Assembly: GCA_021732845.1 (NCBI GenBank)
Contig: JAKFUF010000077.1
Location: forward strand, 62,001-126,000
Length of the DNA stretch: 64,000 bases
Reading direction: 5' to 3'
DNA from: Planctomycetaceae bacterium
Lineage (GTDB): Bacteria; Planctomycetota; Planctomycetia; Planctomycetales; Planctomycetaceae
Shown here: in pieces, positions 37,544-46,332 of the stretch
Layout of the letters: each line of letters opens with the position of its first letter
Position numbering within the stretch: position 1 is the stretch's first letter
Translations under genes and position numbers: made by a program
Notes under the pieces: generated by a model
Database searches by the model: none
Told to the model about the DNA's origin: nothing
The model's input: only the letters and a program-made list of their open reading frames with translations

Positions 37544-39681
37544 ACAGGCGTGGCAAGGACCGGTGGCGGCGGCCTTGAGTCACAAAGTAGGCGAGTCACT
37601 CCGTGACTCGAACCCAGCCGGAGTGACCGGGCGACGGTGAGACTCACCAGAGAGCTTGCGCCCTGCCGCGCGCTTTGGTGGGCAAGCCGTCGAGCAAGCC
37701 ACGATGCGAGTCACGGAGTGACTCGGCGACTTTGTGTTGCCTCTCGCTCTGCGAGAGGACGCGGGCGTGGTCCGGTTCACGCCGTCTTGATAGCGGAACG
37801 GCGCGAGCCGTCCGGTGATCGGCTTCGCTCTTTGTAGTTCACCGGAGGGCTTGGCCCTCGTTGTTACACACAAGTCGACAGGGGCATTGGCCACGCGGCA
37901 AATGGTAGGTTTTGATTCCATGTCGATGTGGCGGGAGGGCGAAGCTCCTGCTGAGCCGCGGTCAACAGTGCGTGCCCGCTTCTCGCCGCCTTTCCCTCAC
38001 GAACGGGGCCAGATTCGCCGTAAAGACCGTGTGTTTTCTTGCTCGCGGTTCGGCAGGAGCCGCGCCCGCCGCGTCCTCCCGCCACGTCGCCCTATGGGTC
38101 GGCACCATGAAATCCCCGATGCCGGCAACTTTCAGGGTGCCCCGCGGCCGGTTGTGCGACACCGCAACCCCACTGAGCTTGCCTCGGTGGATTCGGTGGG
38201 GTCGTGGAGGACACAGGCGTGGCCAGGACTGGTTGCGGCGGTCGTGAGTCACACCGTAGGCGAGTCACTCCGTGACTCGAACCCGGCCGGGGTGACTGGG
38301 CGACTGTGAGACTCACCGGAGAGCTTGCGCCCTGCCGTTCGCATTGGAGGGCAAGCCGTCGAAGAGGCCACGATGCGAGTCACGGACTCGGCGACTTTGT
38401 GTTGCCTCTCGCTCTGCGAGAGGACGCGGGCGTGGTCCGGTTCACGCCGTCTTGATAGCGGAACGGCGCGAGCCGTCCGGTGATCGGCTTCGCTCTTTGT
38501 AGTTCACCGGAGGGCTTGCGCCCAGCCGCTACTTTCAGGGTGCCCCGCGGCCCCGTGCCGGTTGTGCGACACCGCAACCCCACTGAGCTTGCCTCAGTGG
38601 ATTCGGGCCTCTGCACTACGTCAATCGCCGGCGCGCGGCGTAGTGGAGAGGCCCGTTCACCACCGAGATGAACTCGGTGGGGTCGTGGAGGACACAGGCG
38701 TGGCAAGGACCGGTTGCGGCGGCCGTGAGTCACAAAGTAGGCGAGTCACTCCGTGACTCGAACCCAGCCGGAGTGACTGGGCGACTGTGAGACTCACGGG
38801 AGAGCTTGTGCCCTGTCGCGCGCGTTGGAGGGCAAGCCGTCGAGAAAGCCCCGATGCGAGTCACGGAGTGACTCGGCAACTTTGTGTTGCCTCTCGCTCT
38901 GCGAGAGGACCCGGGCATGGTCTGGTTTACGCCGTCTTGATAGCGGCACGGCGCGAGCCGTCCGGTGATCGGTTTCGCAGTTTGTGGCTCACCGGAGGGC
39001 TTGCGCCCAGCCGCTACTTTCAGGGTACCCCGCGGCCCCGTGCCGGTTGTGCGACACCGCAACCCCACTGAGCTTGCCTCAGTGGATTCGGGCCTCTGCA
39101 CTACGTCAATCGCCGGCGCGCGGCGTAGTGGAGAGGCCCGTTCACCACCGAGATGAACTCGGTGGGGTCGTGGAGGACACAGGCGTGGCAAGGACCGGTT
39201 GCGGCGGCCGTGAGTCACAAAGTAGGCGAGTCACTCCGTGACTCGAACCCAGCCGGAGTGACTGGGCGACTGTGAGACTCACCAGAGAGCTTGCGCCCTG
39301 CCGCGCGCTTTGGTGGGCAAGCCGTCGAAGAGGACGCGGGCGTGGTCCGGTTCACGCAGTCTTGATAGCGGCACGGCGCGAGCCGTCCGGTGATCGGTTT
39401 CGCACTTTGTGGTTCACCGGAGGGCTTGCGCCCAGCCGCTACTTTCAGGGTGCCCCGCGGCCCCGTGCCGGTTGTGCGACACCGCAACCCCACTGAGCTT
39501 GCCTCAGTGGATTCGGGCCTGTGCACTACGCCGAACGCCGGCACGCGGCGTAGTGCACAGGCCCGTTCACCACCGAGATGAACTCGGTGGGGTCGAAAAG
39601 ATCATGGCGGCACGGCGCGAGCCGTCCGGTGATCGGCTTCGCACTTTGTGGTTCACCGGAGGGCTCGCGCCCAGCCGCCAA
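37544..39681. repeat. Tandem array of ~483-bp units built from hairpin modules
   Basis: The phrase ACAGGCGTGG(C)(C/A)AGGAC starts units at 37544, 38213, 38694 and 39179; the last two periods are 481 and 485 bp, the first unit is 669 bp because about 190 bp (about 37925-38100) is inserted, and a partial fifth unit runs 39605-39681. Each unit holds a fixed chain of palindromes: GAGTCAC-TCC-GTGACTC; CCTCTCG-CTCTG-CGAGAGG; a GC-rich pair around GCGAGCCGTCCGGTGA and TCACCGGAGGGCTTGCG; CACTGAG-CTTGC-CTCAGTG; a GCACTACG/CGTAGTG stem; CCACCGAG-ATGAA-CTCGGTGG. Units are 90% or more alike. Reading frames across it encode repeats of each other and are not genes. Confidence 0.88.
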
Positions 39682-39719
39682 AAGTGAATGACGAAATACA
39701 AATTCTGCCGTTTTTGTGT

Positions 39720-39759
39720 TTGACTTCGACAGGACCGGCCGGTAACGTATTTGATACGT
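39720..39759 (+). promoter_or_regulatory. Putative promoter with palindromic operator
   Basis: TTGACT (39720-39725), 17-nt spacer, TAACGT (39743-39748) is a fair sigma-70 promoter. Overlapping its -10 is ACGTAT-TTG-ATACGT (39745-39759), a perfect 6-bp inverted repeat, 28 nt before the next gene. This fits an autoregulatory operator for a DNA-binding product, which is inference. Confidence 0.5.
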
Positions 39760-39787
39760 GGGTACATTGCTTGTTGCGAGATGAATT

Positions 39788-41014
39788 ATGGATGTTTTTA
39801 TTCAGGATTCGGTGGCCCCCCAAACTCCTCCAGGCGTGGCTCCGTCCAGCGAGGGGCGGGCGCGGAAGGAGCGGGCGGATTGCAAGGTGACGGACGAGGG
39901 TTTGTACCACGCCATCGTGGCTCATCTCGGAGTCCTGTCGTATGTGGCGATCGCGGTGGGGATCAACCGTTCGGCGCTGTACAAGCGGATCGACCGCGCG
40001 CCCGCACTGCAGGCGGCGCGCGATGGGGCGCGGCGGATGCTGTTGTCGCGGGCGACCTACCATTTGCGCAAGGCACTGTACGCGGGGATTGACTGGGCGG
40101 TCCACTACGTCATGTGCCGCGAGAACCAGCTCTGGACGCCGTTCAACGAGCCACAGCCGCCGACGGAAGCGCAGGCCAACAGGGCTCCGCGCGAGCCGAA
40201 ACTGGAGGAGGCGGAGGAGGTCGAGGAACAACCGGAGCGGGCGGGCAAGTCGCTGCGGCGGTTGATCCGCGCGGTGGAGCGCGGGGAGCCGTGGGCGGTC
40301 AAGTACTGTTTGAACCATCTGGACCCGCGCGGCCGGTATGCGAAGAAATCCTGCGGCCGAAAGGCGGAAGCCACGGTTGGACAGGTTCCGCCCGTGGCAC
40401 CACCAGTCGTCATTGATGAGGTCGCGGCCGAGCTGGCGAAGGCGGTCTTTGATGCGGAACGCGGCCGCGGGACAGACCAACGCCAAACGCAAGCTGCGCC
40501 GCCTGTCTTGGCGTCGGACAACCGACCGGCGGACGAGCCCACAACAGTCGTCGAGACCGCGCAAGAAAACGCTTCGCCCGCGTCGGTGTTGATGTCAGAG
40601 GCGGCTTGCCAGGAAGAAGCGCTGACCTCTTCGGCACACGCTCAACAGCCCCTGGTTTCCGCGCCCACCCTCGAAATAGAATCAGCGCCCACTGTTTCAG
40701 TGAACGGACAGAATCTGAGCCACGACTTCGCGCCCACCTTGGATGTCGGGTTCACGCGCAACTCCACTTCTCGACTGCCGACCGCCGCGCCGCTCCTCAC
40801 GGCGACCGCGCCTGAACCGTTCGCGCCCACCCTTGAACCAGCGCCCACTTTGCACGCCGCACCACTTCCAAACAGCGCGCCCACCAAGTGTTCGCCCTCG
40901 CCGAAGCGCAAGCAACAAAAACCTCAATCCCGCGACCGCACCCGAAAACGGCGTGTGCGGCCCCTCTCAACGAAAAAACGCAGCCACGTGCGCCGGTCAC
41001 TTTCGAAGCCGTAG
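39788..41014 (+). CDS. Putative DNA-binding protein (terminase-small-subunit-like HTH) with basic tail
   Basis: A 408-aa protein. Residues about 35-110 contain a helix-turn-helix-like unit (LSYVAIAVGINRSALYKRI) followed by RRMLLSRATYHLRKALYAGI-DWAVHYV; a second LRRLIRAVERGEPWAVKYCL lies near 158-177. This A-V-x-x-x-L after G-x-x-W pattern is seen in phage terminase small subunits and relatives. The middle is Glu/Pro-rich and has repeated APTL/APTV motifs (about 295-365). The last 45 residues are extremely basic (RKQQKPQSRDRTRKRR-like, STKKRSHVRR). The stop codon lies within a repeat element. It is the only gene beside the array. Not a recognised family; function unknown. Confidence 0.65.
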   Translation: MDVFIQDSVAPQTPPGVAPSSEGRARKERADCKVTDEGLYHAIVAHLGVLSYVAIAVGINRSALYKRIDRAPALQAARDGARRMLLSRATYHLRKALYAGIDWAVHYVMCRENQLWTPFNEPQPPTEAQANRAPREPKLEEAEEVEEQPERAGKSLRRLIRAVERGEPWAVKYCLNHLDPRGRYAKKSCGRKAEATVGQVPPVAPPVVIDEVAAELAKAVFDAERGRGTDQRQTQAAPPVLASDNRPADEPTTVVETAQENASPASVLMSEAACQEEALTSSAHAQQPLVSAPTLEIESAPTVSVNGQNLSHDFAPTLDVGFTRNSTSRLPTAAPLLTATAPEPFAPTLEPAPTLHAAPLPNSAPTKCSPSPKRKQQKPQSRDRTRKRRVRPLSTKKRSHVRRSLSKP

Positions 41015-41141
41015 GATGGCCTTCCGAGGCCGTCCCGATGAACGGTTGATGTTCCCTTCGCCCATCGATTTGGCAAATCCCAACGTTTTTCGGCGAGAGG
41101 GCGTCAACCGCCCACCGAACGGCCTAGGAAGGCCATTCTAC
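41011..41141. repeat. 25-bp inverted repeat (GTAGGATGGCCTTCC element)
   Basis: 41011-41035 and the reverse complement of 41117-41141 match at 22 of 25 positions, both starting GTAG(A/G)ATGGCCTTCC. The 81-nt spacer has no coding sign. The left arm supplies the TAG stop of the upstream gene. Further right, 41180-41310 carries single copies of array modules (CACCGGAGGGCTCGCGC, CGAGTCACGGAGTGACTCG, CCTCTCGCTCCGCAAGAGG). Confidence 0.8.
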
Positions 41142-41383
41142 GAACACTTTTCGTTTGCGGCGGGCGTGGACGGCTTTAAGATTCACCGGAGGGCTCGCGC
41201 TGCCGCTTGTTTTGGATCGCTCGCCATCGAACAAGCCAAGATGCGAGTCACGGAGTGACTCGGCAACTTTGTGTGGCCTCTCGCTCCGCAAGAGGCTGCG
41301 GGCGTGGTCTGACGCTGGCAGGGACTGGTGTGGGGCGTGTCGACACCCACTGGTCAATTGTTGGCATGTCGAGGCGGGGCGAG

Positions 41384-41614
41384 TCAACCGACCGTCCAGC
41401 GGTAGACCGCGTACAGGCAGGCAATGACACCCAGAATGACCCACCACGGCTTGCGTTCTGGCGGAGCGTCCTCGTCAGAAATGTAGCGGTGGCAGTAGGG
41501 ACAGCGCGGGGCGTCTTCCGGAACCTGGCGGCGGCAATACGGACAGGGAACGGTTTCCATGCTGTCATCTTCGGAATCCCACTCCGCATCGTCATCATCC
41601 ACAACACGCGGCAT
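41384..41614 (-). CDS. Small zinc-ribbon membrane protein
   Basis: A 76-aa protein: acidic start (DDDDAEWDSEDD), a zinc ribbon CPYC (about 24-27) with CPYC (about 38-41), then one membrane helix near the C-terminus (WWVILGVIACLYAVYRW). Such short ribbon-plus-helix proteins are common in planctomycetes, without known function. Start ATG at 41614 is the only in-frame choice. Confidence 0.8.
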   Translation of the reverse strand: MPRVVDDDDAEWDSEDDSMETVPCPYCRRQVPEDAPRCPYCHRYISDEDAPPERKPWWVILGVIACLYAVYRWTVG

Positions 41615-41726
41615 GCCTCAACTCCGTCAGCGGTATGGCTTGATGAGCGTCAACCCGATGGTAGAGCATCGCCTTGGCGGACCGCCAGCAGATGGAATCA
41701 TGGCGATTGGCTGAATGGCCAAATGA

Positions 41727-41757
41727 CAACATTTCCATGACGTTCATGGAAATGTTG
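41727..41757 (-). terminator. Perfect 14-bp hairpin between two minus-strand genes
   Basis: CAACATTTCCATGA at 41727-41740 is the exact reverse complement of 41744-41757, with a CGT loop. It lies 30 nt beyond the stop of the minus-strand exported-protein gene, in the right place for a terminator. On the minus strand it is followed by TCATTTGG, a weak T-tract. Confidence 0.6.
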
Positions 41758-41787
41758 CCAAGGTCGAACTCATCGAATCGAACTGGA

Positions 41788-42336
41788 CTAGAATGGCGGG
41801 GTCATCGGCTGCCAGGTTGGAACACGACGTCCGTAGAACCCTTTTTGGGTGGTGTCAGTCGGCCAGTAGACCATCGGTGGCTGCGGCCCCGAGGCGTCGG
41901 CCGTGCCACGCATCGTGTAGGGGGTGGTCGGCTGGTAGCGGTCATACACGTCGTAAACGCGTGTCAGCCGCGACGAGGGGAGGCCCCAGCCGTAGTTGTA
42001 CTGGTGGCGGACCACCGGCGCGAGCGGCACGCTGACGGGCACGCCATATCCCTGCGCCGAGTAATAGACGGTGTCGCGGGGGTCGACGTAGCCGGGTGTC
42101 GCCGCCACGAGGCGCGGGCAGTAGAAGATCCGCTTCAACCAGCTCCCCAGCGTGCAACGGCAGCCATTGTCACACCACGATCCGTCAGCCGATGTGGTAT
42201 ATCCGCCGGGAGGACAGGCGTAGCTGCCTTGTACCACCTCCCCTTGATACTCTCCCCCGATCACGGGGAGAGCCGACGTGGTGAGGAAGATGGCAAAGGC
42301 CGCCATCGTCCCCACATTCCATCCTGGACGCGTCAT
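41788..42336 (-). CDS. Exported protein of unknown function
   Basis: A 182-aa protein with signal peptide (about 1-27, AAFAIFLTTSALPVIGG). The mature part has an N-terminal Cys group (CPPG, CDNGCRCTLG, YCPR) and is rich in Tyr, Pro and Gly (repeated YDVYDRYQPTTPY style). It shares this Tyr/Pro/Gly-rich, surface-protein-like character and strand with the next exported gene, but not sequence. No recognised domain. Confidence 0.75.
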   Translation of the reverse strand: MTRPGWNVGTMAAFAIFLTTSALPVIGGEYQGEVVQGSYACPPGGYTTSADGSWCDNGCRCTLGSWLKRIFYCPRLVAATPGYVDPRDTVYYSAQGYGVPVSVPLAPVVRHQYNYGWGLPSSRLTRVYDVYDRYQPTTPYTMRGTADASGPQPPMVYWPTDTTQKGFYGRRVPTWQPMTPPF

Positions 42337-42742
42337 GGGATTTCCTTGCTAATTAACCTTGCCGGTTTGGCACGCTGGACGGCGCCTGTGGCGGGTCCAG
42401 AACTGTGCCAAATCCTGCAACTGAATGTCGGATGTGCATGCGGGTTCGAGTGGCGGGCCACGGCCCAAGTTTGGATCTGGTCTATGACTCGCTGTCAGGG
42501 TTCCACGATGGAGTGCGTCAATAGGCGGCGGGATGAATCGCGTGGCGCCAGCCAATTTCAAATTTCAGATCTCAAATTTCACAGTACGAAGTCGTTCGTG
42601 AGGTCATCGTTTCTTGGACAGGCGATTCGCCGGGGTATTTTCAATCCGAAGCGATCTGAGCCACTGTGAAATTTGACGTGCGAAACCTGAAACTCACGCT
42701 GTCTGCGACGGGGTTGATTGGTGTCCTTGTGATCCGCGAGGA

Positions 42743-43249
42743 CTAGTTGGGTGGGAGCCAGCCGGCGAACAGGGGCACTTGTGAGCGGTACTTCACGTTG
42801 ACTTCGGTGCCGATCAGGCGGACGTCGTGGGGCAGCCGCCGCCGACAGGCGGGATCGCCCTGGTAGTACATCACGGTTTTCTTGCACCGCAGCCACGGGA
42901 ACAGGCCGGTCCGCTTGAAGTAGAACGGGCCATAGAGGGCGTGATACTCATGGGACCACAGCATCTCCTGGGGATTGAAGGCGGGATTGGTCACCATTGT
43001 CGATCCAACCTCGCGAGGGACGTACTGGACCGGCGAGGGGTACAGCGGCGGGTCCAGGCGGGTGGAGCCGTGTCCATGAGGCTCAACGCCAACCCAGGCA
43101 TTGGCCATTCCGGTGTGGGCTGGTCCGTAGGCCAGGGGCTGGCCGTAGGCATTGTAACCCTGGTACTGCCCCGGATCGCCCGCGTGAGCCAGGCTGCATG
43201 GAACCATCAAAGCGGCGAGCAGGGATACCCTGCACAACAGGCGTGACAT
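42743..43249 (-). CDS. Exported protein of unknown function
   Basis: A 168-aa protein with signal peptide (MSRLLCRVSLLAALMVPCSL, cleavage near AHA). The mature part is Tyr/Gly/Pro-rich and ends KYRSQVPLFAGWLPPN, typical of a small planctomycete exported family I know only as hypothetical. ATG at 43249 has a perfect GGAGGG 6 nt upstream, so the longer frame to 43444 is rejected. The 400-bp gap before the previous gene (42337-42742) shows no gene. Confidence 0.78.
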   Translation of the reverse strand: MSRLLCRVSLLAALMVPCSLAHAGDPGQYQGYNAYGQPLAYGPAHTGMANAWVGVEPHGHGSTRLDPPLYPSPVQYVPREVGSTMVTNPAFNPQEMLWSHEYHALYGPFYFKRTGLFPWLRCKKTVMYYQGDPACRRRLPHDVRLIGTEVNVKYRSQVPLFAGWLPPN

Positions 43250-43739
43250 CTGCACCCTCCCTGGGTCTGATTCGGTCTGTTGAAGAATCTGGAACAGCCC
43301 TCGCGGTGGCAAAACAACCGCAACGACATGGCGTTCAGGTGACCTCCGGGCTCCATCCGCTGGCTGCCCGCTGAGAAGTCCCGGCATGGAGGCCGGTTTC
43401 AGTCGTGAGGTTGAGACCTGCCAGACAGTGTCAAAATTCGGCAAAAAGGGAGGGTGCGATTGACCCTATTCATGCCACGTGGAGCGCATTGGCATGCTGT
43501 TCCGAATGCTCGTCCGGCACAGGCGTTACAGACGGAACGACCCACCCTTGCAACTGCTATCCGCGGCACATCTGGAAGGCTCGGAACAATCGACAAATCC
43601 CGCAGAGGCGGTACAGCTTCCCATACACAGTCCAGCGAAAATCAACCACCGAAAATCGAAAATCGACCTCCCACCCGGTACCATTGTCCCATCGACTGCG
43701 TTCGATGCGTGCTGCTGGGTTCTTCATTCGGGACAAGTT

Positions 43740-45953
43740 ATGCGTGGTATCCGTTGCCTGATCACGGTTGGCATGGTCGCGTGGCTCTGCCTTTCAGCGG
43801 CAGCCGCCGAGCCGGAAGCGCCCTACGGGTTGTCCCAGCGAATTGCCTGGACCACTTCACGGGTCGTGGGATCGCCTGAGCCACCGCTGCCGTACCGTTC
43901 AGCCCCGGTGTTCGCGGCGATCAAGTTCGACCACCCGCTGTATGTATTGGCTGAACCGGGGGCCAACCGGATGTTCGTCATTGAGCAGAAAGGGAAGATT
44001 CTCGAATTCCCGAACGATCCGGCGGTGAAGGTGGCCGAAGCGTGGCTCACACTCGCCGACCGGGACACGTACGGGATGACGTTTCATCCGGGCTACGCCC
44101 AAAACCGGTTCGTCTACATTTTCAGCAATGGGCCGAATTCGGAGAAAAGCAAACTCAACCGGATCTCGCGGTTCACCGTCGCCCGCGAAGCCCCCTTTCG
44201 GCCCGATCCTAAATCCGAACTGATTGTCATCGAATGGGTTTCGAACGGTCACAACGGCGGCGACATGGCGTTTGGACCGGACGGGATGCTGTATGCTTCC
44301 GCTGGCGACGGAACCAGCGATTCTGACACGAACATTACCGGCCAAGACATTTCCGACCTCGTCTCGGGCATGCTGCGGATCGATGTCGACCACCCAGAAC
44401 CAGGCAAGAACTACGCCGTGCCGCCGGACAACCCGTTCTTGAACATCCCCAAGGCCCGGCCCGAATTGTGGGCCTATGGCTTTCGCAACCCATGGCGAAT
44501 TCACATCGACCCGGCTGGACGTCTGTGGTGCGGCGACATTGGCCAGGACCAGTGGGAGATGATCGAGATTGTGAAAAAGGGCGACAATTACGGCTGGAGC
44601 GTCGTCGAGGGCGGGCATCCGTTCTATCTGGAGCGGCAGACAGGACCCACGCCGATTGCCAAGCCACTGATTGCTCATCCGCATTCCATTGCCCGTTCCA
44701 TCACCGGCGGCGTGACCTACCGTGGCTCAAAGTTTCCGCCCCTCAAGGACGCCTACATTTACGGCGACTACGGCACGGGAAAGATCTGGATGGTGCGCGT
44801 CGACGGCGACACGATCACCGAACATCGCGAGATCGCTGACACGCCGTTTTCACTGATTGGCTTTGGCCTCGACCCGCAGGGCGAATTGTATTTCGCCGAC
44901 TACAACGGCGGGCTGCACACGCTGGAGCCCGCGCCCGCGCAGACCTCCGTGCAGGAGTTTCCCCGTCTGCTCAGCCAGACGGGGTTGTTTGAATCGGTGG
45001 GGGACAACAAGCCACGGCCGGCACTGATTCCCTATGAGGTCAACTCGCCGCTGTGGTCCGACGGAGCGGTCAAGGAGCGGTTCCTCGCTCTGCCGGAGTT
45101 ATCGCAGATCGAATTCAATGAGAGTGCCGCGTGGAAGTTTCCAGAACGCACGGTGCTGGTGAAGACGTTTTCGCTTCCCACGGGTGAGGCCGGCGCGCTG
45201 CGCCGAATCGAGACCCGATTGATGGTGCTCCAGCAGAATGAGTGGGTGGGCTACACCTACGTCTGGAATCCCGCGCAGACCGACGCCGAATTGGTGGATG
45301 CGGCCGGACGGGATCAGGCCTACGAGGTGGCGGATCCCACGGCGTCGAATGGGAAGCGAATGCAGATTTGGCACTTCCCCAGCCGGACCGAGTGCATGGT
45401 CTGCCACAGCCGGGCGGCCAGTTATGTCCTGGGGCTCACCACGGCGCAGATGAACCGCGCCCATGCCTACGGCCCGGTGACTGACAATCAATTGCGGACG
45501 CTGGCCCATATCGGCGTCTTCAAAGCACCAGGGGCCAAGGCCGCCGAGCCGGCAAAGACAATAGCGGCGTTTCCACTCCCCAAAGCGGTGGCAGAATTGC
45601 CAAGACTCCCCGATCCGCAGGATCCTGCGGCCGCCCTCGAGACCCGCGTCCGTTCGTATCTGCATGCCAACTGTGCGCAGTGTCATGTGGATGCCGGCGG
45701 CGGCAACTCCGCCATCGACCTGGCGTTTCTCACCGCCCGTGAGAAAACGAAACTCCTGGATGTTCCGCCGCTGCATGACAAGCTGCAGATTGAGAATGCA
45801 CGTCTGGTGGCCCCTGGCGATCCTGCACGATCGGTGCTGCTGAAACGGTTGTCAACCCGCGGCCGCGGCCAGATGCCCCCGCTGGCCACGTCGGTCGTCG
45901 ATCAGGCTGCGGTCAAGCTGATTGAAGAGTGGATTCAGAGCGTCAAGCCGTAG
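43740..45953 (+). CDS. Exported sorbosone/glucose dehydrogenase-like propeller with two c-haem sites
   Basis: A 737-aa protein. Signal peptide 1-22 (VAWLCLSAAAAEPE). A PQQ-type six-bladed propeller (about 45-400) shows NRFVYIFSNG, NGHNGGDMAFGPDGMLY, GQDQWEMIEIVKKGDNYGW and LKDAYIYGDYGTGKIW, as in glucose/sorbosone dehydrogenases (Hhip-like). The C-terminal part has CMVCH (about 552-556) and CAQCH (about 645-649), where electrons could pass. Start ATG at 43740 is set by the signal peptide. Likely a periplasmic sugar oxidase; the substrate is unknown. It stands alone between divergent and parallel neighbours. Confidence 0.9.
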   Translation: MRGIRCLITVGMVAWLCLSAAAAEPEAPYGLSQRIAWTTSRVVGSPEPPLPYRSAPVFAAIKFDHPLYVLAEPGANRMFVIEQKGKILEFPNDPAVKVAEAWLTLADRDTYGMTFHPGYAQNRFVYIFSNGPNSEKSKLNRISRFTVAREAPFRPDPKSELIVIEWVSNGHNGGDMAFGPDGMLYASAGDGTSDSDTNITGQDISDLVSGMLRIDVDHPEPGKNYAVPPDNPFLNIPKARPELWAYGFRNPWRIHIDPAGRLWCGDIGQDQWEMIEIVKKGDNYGWSVVEGGHPFYLERQTGPTPIAKPLIAHPHSIARSITGGVTYRGSKFPPLKDAYIYGDYGTGKIWMVRVDGDTITEHREIADTPFSLIGFGLDPQGELYFADYNGGLHTLEPAPAQTSVQEFPRLLSQTGLFESVGDNKPRPALIPYEVNSPLWSDGAVKERFLALPELSQIEFNESAAWKFPERTVLVKTFSLPTGEAGALRRIETRLMVLQQNEWVGYTYVWNPAQTDAELVDAAGRDQAYEVADPTASNGKRMQIWHFPSRTECMVCHSRAASYVLGLTTAQMNRAHAYGPVTDNQLRTLAHIGVFKAPGAKAAEPAKTIAAFPLPKAVAELPRLPDPQDPAAALETRVRSYLHANCAQCHVDAGGGNSAIDLAFLTAREKTKLLDVPPLHDKLQIENARLVAPGDPARSVLLKRLSTRGRGQMPPLATSVVDQAAVKLIEEWIQSVKP

Positions 45954-46068
45954 AACAATGACCTGTGTGATTTGTGAAAGCACCGCCGCAACAGGCGGTA
46001 AGGATCGCAGCAACAATCAGGGGGATTTTGCTTGCGCGATGGCTGGCAGATGTGAACGAATCCATGAG

Positions 46069-46102
46069 CCGGAACGCGTTGGCGCGCGTTGGCGTCCGGT
46101 TC
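46069..46102. repeat. GC-rich 34-bp repeat, copy 1
   Basis: CCGGAACGCGTTGGCGCGCG followed by TTGGCGTCCGGTTC. An inverted copy with a few changes is at 50451-50484, on the other side of glnE. The interval 45954-46332 otherwise shows no gene; an open frame runs through it in phase with glnE but has no protein-like character. Confidence 0.7.
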
Positions 46103-46332
46103 CCGCAGTCGTAAACCCGGATGCCAATGGTGGAACGGTTCGCGCACGGCTGGCCGCTCTCTCCACCGGCGGAAATGTCCGACTGGTACTCGCCGATTGG
46201 GGCGAAGGGGTACACCAGCTTCCCCGCGTACAGCGTCAGTGGATGAAGAAACGTCCACCCGGGTTCTCGCCTTCAAGCGGCGGGGAGCATATAACGCAGG
46301 GAGTGGATGATATTCCTCCCTGCGTTGATTTC

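Noticed and set aside
37544-39681. Several open frames of 60-160 codons across the tandem array, similar to one another
   Set aside because: They only translate the same repeat units, change frame between units, and lack ribosome sites.
37544-39681. CRISPR array
   Set aside because: Units are about 483 bp and almost wholly alike; there are no short repeats with unique spacers and no cas genes.
39788-41014. Prophage remnant, because of the terminase-like N-terminus
   Set aside because: No large terminase, portal, capsid or integrase gene is nearby; only one gene shows this resemblance.
45922-46332. N-terminal extension of GlnE in frame back to 45922
   Set aside because: It overlaps the previous gene's end, contains a GC-rich repeat, and has no GlnE-like sequence before the ATG at 46333.
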